A stretch of 64,000 nucleotides of DNA. Source: Strix aluco. Taxonomy: Eukaryota > Chordata > Aves > Strigiformes > Strigidae. This document shows positions 35,601-56,993 of this stretch, in pieces. The position numbers and the translations under genes are program-made. The stretch covers positions 11,463,001 through 11,527,000 of the forward strand of contig NC_133943.1 of NCBI RefSeq assembly GCF_031877795.1, in the 5' to 3' direction. The number at the start of each line of letters is the position of its first letter. Position 1 is the first letter of the stretch. The notes beneath the pieces were generated by a model. The model made no database searches. It was not told the DNA's origin and saw only the letters and a program-made list of their open reading frames with translations.

Positions 35601-38480
35601 TTCATCTGGAGGAAATCTCTTCTTTACCTGCAAAGCAAGAGGCAACTTAATTATTCCTTTAATTGAATACAATTTACTAATGGAAGACCTGGTTGTTAAC
35701 CACAACTATTCCCATTCCAGAAATGCATTGAGAAATGGTCAGAAACTACAGATAACCTATATGCAGCTTCAAGAATAATCTCTACTTCCTTGCTTTCTTA
35801 GCAGTTTAATTTCTGAAGTTACTGCAAGTGGTTTTAGTTACATTGTAAGCTGGTAGAACAACTATTTTACTGGGAAGTTTTCAATGCTGTGACATCATCC
35901 AGTCATCTGGATTCTTGCACTTGCATGAAGAAAGTTCCTGGTCTGAGAACACAAGACTGTAAATTGACAAATTTAAAGAGAAAAGGTGGCATTAGATCGC
36001 ATTGCTTAAGAGAGGCTACAGCCCATATTTACCACAGCTACAGAAGTTTGCATGTTCTTACATACTGTCATCCATGCCATTAACTTGATTATATAGACAA
36101 GTCATCTGATACATCATCATCATCACTTGAACTGGAGGGATACTGACCCAAAAGACAGACCAAACTTCTGTAATTTGCACAGATCAATCAAGTCAGCATC
36201 TGTAGAAGCTCCTCACTAGAATGCAGTAACCTTCAGTGAGCTTTTTCAGCCTGCTCCATTAGTCAAGTAAAATGGGTTTGCTTAGACTATCCTCATTTTT
36301 AAATAATATCTCTCCACTCTGGGAGTACATCATTCTTTTTGCTTTAACTCTACATTGTCCGTACTAATCCATCCAAACCTCAACTGAAAGAGGAATGGGA
36401 GGGAGAAAAAAAGTATAGTACATGCACCTCAAATCCTGAAAAAGCACATCTTAAAAGCCAAAAATAACTGGTCAAAGAAGAAATGGTAGCTGTATTTATG
36501 GGATTCTGTGCAGTGTCAAGAGATATATCCCAACTCTTTCACATGGAATCTAATTCACAGCTCCTGTCTAGTGAGAAACTCAACAGGAGGCTCTCGGTGC
36601 AGAGGCACATGACAGCAAAAGACAGGACACTGCAGCCTGATCAAGGTAGCCATCTCCTTGCCGCTCAGCTCGCTCAACACTACAATTCAAACAAAGTTAT
36701 GGAGAATAGTACGTCCTGTAATAGCACATTTCCAGCAAGAAAGAACATAATATTTAACTATGATATTTAAGGATTATTATAGGCTTTCACTTTTTTAAAG
36801 CATTCTTTTTCACAAAGACAAGAACCTTAATTCTATTCCAAAACTAAGTCAATGAAATCAAATACATCAAAGGTTAAAATAAACTGCTTCATATAACACA
36901 AGAGCATGCACTATATGGGTCTTAAATTCTCCATTAATAAGTTTAAAAATGACAGCTCATCACAAATTTTTTGGCCATCCTAGAACACATTAGTTCCCTC
37001 TCTTCCTTGGTACAAATTTACCTCCAGTTCTCTAGAAAATCCTTCACTGACAGGGAGGCGGAAAGCCCTTATTCTTTTAGCAAGCACCAAGAGTTTTATC
37101 TCATCTCCAGTTTGTCCTTGCTGGTTGCAACAGAGACCATTTATCAGTCAGAAGGAAGCCCAATTTTTCTATCGAAGCCATCAGCTTGTCCAGATAACTA
37201 CCTTTCAATTTTCAGATCTCAGGCAACTGAATCATCCTGTGGGATTCAGGGATCTGTATGGCCATTACCAGAATACACTGGTGTGTTTTAGCTAACTAAT
37301 TATGTGTTAATACACGAGCAGTGAAAATGTGCGTAGAAAATTCAGCTTGACTGATTTAGCTAATTACAGGCTTCTACTTGAAGCAGGGCCAAATCTACCT
37401 TTAGCTTCTGCTTGCTGCTTAAAAAGAGAAGATACAGACACATACACACACCACAGTGACAACACCACAGTTCAGATGAAGCCTACTTTGAAGCAGTGGA
37501 GCTTTGCTTCAGGGTAAATGTTCAGGATGCTTTACAGACAGCATTTAACTGAGCAATAACATCAACTGTCATCTGTCTGCTGCTATTGGACTTGTGTAAA
37601 TAGAAGTTAAAAGTAATAATAGCAAGGGGGTAGGCAGTTAAAGCTAAAAGGACAAAAAAGAACCCAGGTAAAAAACTAAGCGTGTCTAATTATTCAGTTA
37701 CCAGCATAAAAACTAAAGTCATGGGTACTTCTTTTCACAGCTATCCTTCACTTGAGCCTTCAACTCCAAACGCTGCCATTCTAGAGAAACCTGAAGTCAT
37801 CGTGGTACTTTTAGTACAAGACCGTATTTTTGCTGGTCATATCAGAAAGCATGCCCAAGAACTGCAACAACAGCATTCCAATAGCACTACCCAGATAGCA
37901 ACCACCAAGCTCATCTATGATTAAAGCTGCACACAGGCTACCATTAGGAAAAAAATAAAACATTCACCTGTAAGCTCAGTGTTAGTGCTATACATTGACA
38001 GGAGATAAAGAACCATTCAAATTGCAGTTCTCACTCTTTCCAGATGAATGAGGGCAAGGGTATATTGCCTTGGAAATCAGGACAGGCCTTGGATAGATGG
38101 TAGCAGGCTTGAAGAGAGGTTTAACAATTGTTAAAGATTAGGAAATCCACTTATCCTAGCTATTAAAAGGCAGCCCAGCCTGATTTTTTTTTTTTTTGTA
38201 GGAGGAAGAAGTGTACTGTTCTCCTTACAAACCCCTGCTTACTGAACACAGCACCACATGACATGAAGCAGAGAAAAATAACTGTACAATAACTCAGTCC
38301 AAGCTTTTCACGCTATCCACTCAAGATTAACATCCAAAATATGTTTTGTTGCAGCTTATAGACAGATAGATTTCTCCTGCAGAACAGCTAGCAATTCTGA
38401 ACACACTGCTTACACTACTGTTTCAATTACTCCTGAAGCTTTAACACACCAAATATATTAATAAATCTGATCATACTCAC
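32640..38480. other. CREBRF-ATP6V0E1 interval, probably with the ATP6V0E1 3' exon
   Basis: About 5.8 kb, mostly AT-rich, with an A16 run at 32778-32793, an (ATC)n run at 36112-36125 and T14 at 38184-38197. A donor just after the ATP6V0E1 stop implies that its untranslated last exon lies here, but I could not place it. An AATAAA on the minus strand at 34999-35004, followed by GT-rich sequence, is one possible end. The short open frames show no family resemblance. Confidence 0.45.
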
Positions 38481-38514
38481 CTAGTCAATAAATTGCAGCA
38501 GAGGACAGACATCC

Positions 38515-46261
<7,747 letters not shown>

Positions 46262-46640
46262 GGCCGGGCCGGCGGGGGCGGCGGCGGAGGGAAGCGGCTC
46301 GGTCCGACCCGGCGCGGCGCCTCCCCTCCCCTTCCCAACGGCCGGCCGCAGCGCCCCGCCCCGCCCCGCCCGCCAATCAGCGCCCGCTACGTCACCGGAG
46401 CCCGGCGGGCGGTGGCGCACCTGGCAGCGCAAGGGGCGCGAGCGCGCGGCCCCGCCCCCCGCGCTAGGCCCCGCCCTCCGCCCCGTGGAGCGGCCCCGGC
46501 GCCGCGGGGGGAGAAGCAGGAAGATGTCGAGGCGAGGGAGCGGCCCCCGCCGGGACCGGAGCGCACCGAGGAACCGGGAGGATGGCGAAGGCCCCCACTG
46601 GAGAGCGGCCCTGCTCATGGTGAGCTCAGCGGCGGACCCC

Positions 46641-47635
46641 CGGACAACAGCAAAAGCGAAGCCCAGGCCTTGCTCAGTGCATCGACTCAAGGTGAAGGAA
46701 AATCTTATTAAGCAGCGTATGTGCAGGCACGGCGAGGGATAAAACCTCTCAACCTACATAAAAGAAGTAATTCGAAACCTGCCTTCTAAAGCAGCAGTTG
46801 TAATAATGCCTATAAATGCCATTTTCCTCGATTCTCACCATCCCATTTTTCAGACTGCAGTCTTGTTCAGGCAGGAGCTGAATTTCTTTCCCTCTCTATC
46901 AGCAATTAGAGGGCCATTCACCGAGCCAGTAATTTCATTTAATTGCAGGGCTGTTTTCAACATGCAGCTGCTCTCAATTATATACATATAAAGCACTAAA
47001 AACCTAATTTCCTTTTACAGAAAAGTTCATCCAAAATACTGTTACCAACAGCCCTGAGACTGCCTTCACTCCTACCCTGTTCAAACCAGACACCTCCACC
47101 TCAGGAGCGCTGGCGGGGTAAACCCCCTGTCCTCAAGCTCCAGCATTAATGCGTGACCCCAAGACATCACACAGCAAATTCAGTGCTGTGTTTGGCCACA
47201 ACACACCTGGAGAACCTCCAAAATGTCATCCTTTACTGTCAAATACATAAAATAGTTGAAAAAACCATAATTTAAGAGGATTAGAGATTTGTGGCCAGAA
47301 ATAGCTTATTTCAAATGTCTGATGAAATACAAATATATACAGTTCACAGAATTAACATGTTCATTTAAAACCAAGAACACATTTAAGTGTTAAAGATCAG
47401 TGGAAGAGACAGAAGTACAATGGTCAATAGCTGCATGTGTTCAGGATTGCACTACTCTAACGTTGGTCGAAACATTTCTTTTATAGGGAAAGAAGCCTTT
47501 AATTTTCTTACAAGTAAAAAAGGGTATAAAAAGCTTTTTAATTTAGCAGAAGTATTTTTTATATAGTCAACATCAAAACATGAGAATATTTAAATGTTAG
47601 CCAGACACATGGTATCAAGACTTTTTAAAGGAGAA
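46641..47635. other. ATP6V0E1-RPL26L1 intergenic interval
   Basis: About 1 kb between the ATP6V0E1 promoter and the RPL26L1 3' end. It is AT-rich with no identifiable gene or repeat. Confidence 0.55.
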
Positions 47636-47648
47636 GACACAACAAGGG

Positions 47649-47671
47649 TTTAATTTTAGCAGTTCTTTAAT
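47649..47671 (-). terminator. RPL26L1: RPL26L1 poly(A) signals (two ATTAAA)
   Basis: ATTAAA on the minus strand at 47666-47671 and 47649-47654. The second is followed by the GT-rich run CTTGTTGTGTCTT. Cleavage near 47635 would give a 3'UTR of about 55 nt, typical for a ribosomal protein gene. Confidence 0.6.
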
Positions 47672-47691
47672 GGTGTCAGATAGGAAATCAT

Positions 47692-50835
<3,144 letters not shown>

Positions 50836-51861
50836 TCATGCTCACTTCTCTTTATAATCTACCCACATATAGTATGCTACGACATAAAAAAGCAATTTTA
50901 ACTATTTTTAATCCCACTCCCAATTCATATACCCTTACAAACTAGACTTTAAACAAGGCTTAAACCTCCTCCCTGACTGACAACGACCCTGTGATTGACA
51001 GATCTGCTACACACATGCACATCAGATCATTCTTTCTAATCCAAAGCTCGTAGTTCTCAGACGTCACTGACTAGTCTTAATGTCGCACCGTAGTATTCAC
51101 CACCTTCATTTATGAAGCAAACGTGTATTTTGTACTCGCAGAGAGAGAACTTACACCACTTCGGTACCTCCAATACCACCAGACTGCCGCATATAACAGA
51201 TCTGCAAACCCAAGATACTTTTGGCCTTCCCCAAATCCTAACAACAAGATTGCCCGTCACGGCACAGTCCATCCCGACAAACGCGTGCCCGCCAAAGGAT
51301 GCTTCTGCCCAACTCCCAACCCCCAGGTTCTACGCCCCGGCCCTTCCTGCGCTGGCCGGGCTGCGCGGCAGGCCCGGGCACGCTGCGAACCAGAAGGGCC
51401 ACGCGCTGCCTGGGGTGTATTAACCGAATAATCGCCTCTTCAAGAAGAGAGCAAAGGAGCGGGAGCCCTCTCCGGAGTCCGAGCTCCCAGCTGCGGACCG
51501 CCGGCGGCTCCGGGGCAGGCCTGCCCCGCCAGACCCCCCGCAGCCAGCTGCCGGGCCGGGCTCCCACCCCCGCCTCTGCCTCACACACACGCGCCAGCGG
51601 CGGCCTCGCCCGCCCCGAGGCCGGCGAGCCCGGGCCAACCCCGCTCCCCTGTCCAGGCAGCGAGCAGCCCCAGAGCTCCGGTTGCGGCGGCGCCAGCAGG
51701 GCCCGAGGCGACCGAGTCCCTTCCCGCCGCCCCCCTCGTCCCCGGACAGGCCCCGCCGGGTACGCCCGCGGGGTCCCGGCCCCGCCGCGGTCAGCGGAGG
51801 CCAGCGCGGGGCCGCCCCGCGTAGGATGGCGGCGGATGAGGCCGGGCCGCGCCGCCCTTAC

Positions 51862-51901
51862 CCCGCTGCTGCTGCCACCGCGACGGTCGCCCGGAAAGAG
51901 G
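51862..51901 (-). other. RPL26L1: RPL26L1 non-coding exon 1 with 5'TOP start
   Basis: The minus strand reads CCTCTTTCCGG from 51901, a terminal oligopyrimidine tract as in ribosomal protein mRNAs. About 40 nt later comes the donor AGCGG/GTAAGG (exon end 51862). Joined to the next exon at 50795, this gives a 5'UTR of roughly 45 nt. TOP mRNAs are translated under mTORC1/LARP1 control. Confidence 0.7.
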
Positions 51902-51940
51902 AACGGGGCCCGCTTCCGCCTGCCCAAGCGGCCGCCGGCA

Positions 51941-51950
51941 TCTCGCGAGA
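51941..51950. promoter_or_regulatory. TCTCGCGAGA palindrome upstream of RPL26L1
   Basis: A perfect copy of the CGCG element bound by BANP at CpG-island housekeeping promoters. It lies 40-50 bp upstream of the predicted TOP start. Confidence 0.75.
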
Positions 51951-52299
51951 TCCCGCGCGCGGAGCCGCCACCGCCTGCGCCCCCTGGCGGGCGGCGGCCG
52001 CAGGGGCGGCGGGGCGGGGCTGGGCTGGGCCTGGCACCGCCGGGCAGCGCCCCACAGCCCCGCCTCGCGCCCTGCCCGCACCCGGTTACTGACCGCGGCC
52101 ACTTCCCTCCAAATCCAGCCCCTCCCGGAGGAGGGTGGAAACGGAGAAACCTCCAGCTGGCGTCCCCCGCTCCGGGCCGGCGCAGCCGCAAGGGAGACCC
52201 GTTTCCCGGGGCTCCTGCCAAGGTCAAATTCCTCAGGCCCGACCCTGCGCCGGGGCCTGCGGGCCCTGTCACCTGCCTCCCCGCCGCCGCCAGCTAACT

Positions 52300-54335
52300 T
52301 ACCTGCACAAACTGCTTGCCTTTCAGGTACACGGGGTGATATTACATCTTTTCTGGACAGAGGCTAATTTATTCTCAAGGAAGATTATTTATGGTAGAAG
52401 GGGTTGCAGGTAGAAATGAACCAGTCAGTCGGGCAAGGAGCAGCACAGACACTTGGTTGGGTTTTGGTTTATAAAGATGGGCTGGAAAAGTTTCTGGACT
52501 GGTGAGTTGCAGCAGGGTGAAAACTGGACAAACTGCTTTCCCAGTGCCTTTACTCATCTTTTACATAGAGTAAAGAACCTTCAGCACCATCCTGTCACTT
52601 CTGGAAATCCGTGTTCCAGTTTGTACCCGAGGTTCACTGGAAGCAGGTAGGATCTATTCCTCCACGAAGATGTTGCACAGCAGACACCAACGTTAAGTAA
52701 GCAATACCAGAACTTAAAATAAATTGGTTTCATAATATAGTGCCCAAATTCACTGTGTTGTAACCCTTTACTATTTAATCTTTAATAATTGCCTCAGACT
52801 CTTATTTTCAAATACTTGGTGAAGCAAGGCTGAAAGGAAATTAAAGGAAGGGGAGAACAAAAATCGGATTATCTTATATACCAAGTGGCACAGTGACTAA
52901 AGCCAAACCCAGCAAGTTCCAAGCACAGTCCACTCACCTCTCATTAAAAAAGGGGGGGTTAGGACACTTCGTACTGTTCAAAACCAAGCACTGAATGTCC
53001 AGACATGACTCAGTGCTGATTACAAAAGAGCCTCGTGTTAACTTTCTACACAGTGACCTGGCTTACAGTGATTTCATTGTGTGATAACGCTTAGTTCACT
53101 GAAATAATAATTAAAAGAAAAAAGCCCTTTTAGATTGATTTTGCAATAGTAGTGCAACAAGAAGCCAATCAAAACACGAGTTTTATTTTTAATTATAGAA
53201 CTAAAAAGGCTAATATTTTATTAACATGAGGTTTCAAATTTAAAAGAGAAATGTCAGAACTCTTTAAAAATCTCCACTGTAAAAATGCAAAAGACCTGTG
53301 CTTTAAACATGGCCATAACATACTACAGGACTAGGTCCTCCCTCCTCTGCCCCTCCCTCCCTTCTTCCAAGGACTATTGAGAAACACCTCGTTGACATAT
53401 TTCATCTGACACTTCAAACGACCATTCTAAAGCAGATATTCATCACAGTAGTTTTCAGCCCAGTTTGTGTATCACACAAATAAAAAGCAACTTTAAATGA
53501 GAAATATTCAGAAATTAACTATGGATATTACCATCTACTCTGCAGATTTCACTTTTTACAGAGCAGTAGTTGAATGCAAGTATTTGATAAATCAGATCAT
53601 TCACAAATGCATGCCTTCCAGTTTTTTTTACCGCATTTCGTTTTTTTTTCTTAAAAAAATAATCTTCAGCAGTCCATCTAATGCAAGAATATACCTAAGC
53701 ACAGCTTTCCCTAGAGCTAAAAATTTTAACTCCACCATTGCAAAGCATCCTACGTCACAAGTTCTCACCATATGATGGAGCGTACTTTTAGAGTGACTTA
53801 CTTAAACTGGAATAGATACAAGTTCTAAATATTTGACTTCATACAGGGATGTCTTTCTTGGAAAACCACAAATACTTCTGTCAAAATACTGACTTGAAAG
53901 AACAAAGTCAGGAATGTGGATGAACACCTATGATCAATGGTTTTCCTTCCACTATGGCTTGGAAGTATTTTTGTTTGCATTGATGTTTAAAAGAATAACT
54001 AAGCTTGATTTGTCTCTAGAAAGTGTTTGAAAATAAAAGTGAAATCTAACAAGACATGTATGCATGGGGCAGGACTGCTGTAACAGTTAACTACCTCGCT
54101 TTCACATTTGGAGAGATGAAGAGCACATTCTTCTGTAAACACATGATGCAGCATCATTACATGACCCAAGCCAGCCATGTCTGAAGGACAAACTCACCAC
54201 AACTTACAGAAGACTCAGAAGGTAGCCTTGGCTCGGCAGTACTCAAAAGCTTAGACCTGGTTTAGAGAACTAAGGTGTGGACTGTTCCTTCAGCAGTTTT
54301 GCCAGAACTTGAGTACAATTTGGTTTCCACATCCA
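52300..54335. other. RPL26L1-ERGIC1 interval
   Basis: AT-rich DNA between the RPL26L1 promoter and the likely ERGIC1 3' end. Part may be a long ERGIC1 3'UTR if a distal signal near 53216 is used. No gene or identifiable transposon. Confidence 0.5.
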
Positions 54336-54338
54336 GTT

Positions 54339-54357
54339 AAAAAAAAAAAAAAAAAAA
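54339..54357 (+). repeat. A19 homopolymer
   Basis: Nineteen A on the plus strand, T on the ERGIC1 sense strand, directly downstream of a possible ERGIC1 poly(A) signal. Confidence 0.9.
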
Positions 54358-54361
54358 GTGA

Positions 54362-54367
54362 TTTATT
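54362..54367 (-). terminator. ERGIC1: Candidate ERGIC1 poly(A) signal
   Basis: AATAAA on the minus strand followed within 5 nt by a T19 run. It would give a 3'UTR of about 2.5 kb. An alternative AATAAA at 55405-55410 would give about 1.5 kb. I cannot decide between them. Confidence 0.45.
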
Positions 54368-56885
54368 AGGTTATTGCAGTGGACATTTTGGCAGAGAAGG
54401 CAGGCATACTGAAGTATGCATCTGTTACTTCCAAAAAAAGCCAAACAATTTCACTGGTCTGGTTTAGAGAACTGGCCTGGACTGCACAGAAGGCAGCGTT
54501 TAATTCAGACAGAGGATGGGGAGAAGGAGAAGGGCAGAAATAATACAGCAGGGACAAAAAGGAATCTGCAACCAGCTTTGCTTGTTTGTGTCGAAGGAAC
54601 TGTACGAGAAAAACTTCAGAAAACTAACAGTACAATCCACTGTGCTACAAAGATCTCTTGCACAGCTCGGGAGAAGGACGCACTGCTAAGATATTAAAAA
54701 TCACATCCTTGTAATCCACTGAGTTCACAAGCTGTGAGCTAAGACACAACAAATTCAAGAGAAAAAACTAGGACATTTTTTGCTGTAAGCTTCGGCTGGT
54801 CACAGTGGATTAGAGGAAATCCTTCAGCCAGCAAGAGAAGCAATTGCAATGGAAAATCCCAGCTCCCACCGGGCAGCCGCTGCCATCCTGCGGGTGCTGT
54901 TCGTGGGCACACGGACGCACGCACTGAAATGAAGACAAGCATCTCATTTTCAAGTTGATTTTTGTAAATGGAAAAAAAATGTATAAAATCTATCCATACA
55001 TTAACAGATACAGGAAGTTACACAATCCAGTTTACACCTAAAGTAATAGCAATCAGTTCATAATAAGAACAGGGAAAAATTCCAATGCCGTAATTTGTCC
55101 AAAGTCACTACAGGGCAGAGAACGGCAGGGGGAGGGTGGTTGGCTTCTTTTTTTTTGGTGTGTGGCTAAAACTGGCTACCTTCCCTACTTCCAAAGCAAT
55201 GAGACAATTTCAACAGACATGTATTGGGAATACTTTTGAAATGCATCTGACTCTAGCATTAACACTGAATATTCAAAGATTCATATTATTACAGCATAAT
55301 GTTTGGATACTTTTGCCTCCAGGAAAGGGCAGTGGGCAGTAGATATTATTGAAGAGAAAACCTGCACCCATCTTAGAATTTACAGCATTGATTGAGTTAA
55401 AGATTTTATTTTATGATTTTTATCCATCCTGGAACACTTAGAAATTTGTGTATCCTCATCTCAGACACTTACAAAGCATGCAGAGACTGTTACTACTCAA
55501 GGAACATTTAGGAGGCTATGGAAAATGCGCTGGTGGGTATTGGTCTAATTTTAGTGAACTCATGTCTACCATTACGTGCAAGACACACTTGGCAGTAGTT
55601 TTCCCCTCATGCCTCCATTTACTGGAGGCCCCAGAAGACAAGGCTTGAATGAATGGGCACGGAAGCTCAGGTACCATTTTAAAGAATAAAACAAAAAAAC
55701 TACCAGCAGGGTCCAGCTTGTGGGAATGCCTGCCCTGCTACTGGTGTACCTGTGGGTGAACAGTGTCAGTCTAGGGCTGAGAAAAGATGCCTGACTGAAT
55801 TTTAACGGGAGGCACCTTAAACCCTGAAAAGACAGACTTCCTGTGTTTGACAGGTGTATTCAATACACGCACACAAAGCAAGACAGTAAGCTGTGCTCAT
55901 CCACCCAGAAGACTGCACCATTTTTCTGAACACATACAATATACAACCCCTTTTCAAAATAACAACAACAACAATAATAATAATAAACCAGAAGTGCAGA
56001 ATCCAGACTGTTGGGTGGTCTGTGTTTAAAAAAAACATAAGAAAGAATAAAAGCTAATGCTGTAAAGACAACTATTCCCTTTCAAAGCAAAGGCCACATA
56101 AAACTGTGTTGCTCAGTTTGGTTTTTACTTCATGCCACCTGTAAACACAAGACTGGATATTCAGTTTCTGGGAAGAAATGAAACCACTTTTACATCCAGA
56201 GTAAAAGAAAGGCCCTCCACTGCCTGGATCACAGATTACCCAGGAAAAAGTAGCTGGGGGAAGGCTTCCTCTTCTTGTTTGCTCATTTCATTAGAAAGGT
56301 CATATCTGAACAAAAGAGCTTTCAATAAAAGCACAAAACATTTCTTGATGTTATTTCTGCCCTCTGTCTCTAAATTTTGCTACGGGGACTAACACTTTCC
56401 ATTCCTCACCAACAGATACATCACCTTTTTGGCACCATGGGTGGAATTTCTTCCTAATGTATAATTTTACCTTATACGAAAGTCGATTGTCTAATCATGC
56501 AAATCCAACAGAATTCCAAAAAGTGCCACAAGACAGCTCAACTCTTTGCAATCTACTACCTAGTTTGTACACTGCCATAGGAACCTCCCAGAGAACAGAC
56601 TGTCATCCTTACGTAGATCTGACAGTGTATTTCATACATGGCATTTCAACCTCTCTTTCTGGGGGGAGAGAATCGAAATCCACGCCCTGATTCCATCGAT
56701 ATTTCACTCTCAGAGCTCTGAAATGCATGGAGATTTCTTTGATTTGTTGAAGACGTCTTCACTGAACAGCCTGATTAGAGAAAAACTTACTGATTCAATC
56801 AAATAGAAAATAAAGACAAAAACAGGTAGTGGTAGATTTCTCAATCTTAGCTCCTGTCCTTGGAGACCAGGGTAGAGTTTCACCA
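54368..56885 (-). other. ERGIC1: Probable ERGIC1 3'UTR
   Basis: Sequence after the ERGIC1 stop with no exon signal. It includes an (AAC)n(AAT)n microsatellite at 55961-55986. The length is inferred from poly(A) candidates. Confidence 0.5.
55961..55986 (+). repeat. (AAC)n(AAT)n microsatellite
   Basis: Four AAC units run into AAT units, 26 bp in all, probably within the ERGIC1 3'UTR. Confidence 0.9.
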
Positions 56886-56993
56886 CTACTGCATTTTCCC
56901 CAGCTGGATCTTCTTCCAGGCCTCTGATGCTGTGAAAATGCAGGAGTCGAGGATCCCAGCTACAGTAAATGTTCCTCCAATGATGGCACATAT
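56886..56993 (-). CDS. ERGIC1: ERGIC1 last coding exon
   Basis: Thirty-five codons plus a TAG stop at 56886-56888, acceptor ATTCCAG. It encodes the C-terminal membrane helix and the tail. Confidence 0.96.
   Translation of the reverse strand: MCAIIGGTFTVAGILDSCIFTASEAWKKIQLGKMQ

Larger units (their letters stand above)
51290..52290. promoter_or_regulatory. RPL26L1: RPL26L1 CpG island
   Basis: A dense GC/CpG region around the TOP exon. Long open frames on both strands (332 and 344 codons) come from composition and show no family resemblance. Confidence 0.75.

Noticed and set aside
36112-36125. ATC triplet run as a possible functional repeat
   Set aside because: Only 14 bp. An ordinary short microsatellite.
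51238-52297. 332- and 344-codon open frames on both strands near RPL26L1
   Set aside because: GC-rich island with open frames in both directions at once, low complexity, and no family resemblance.
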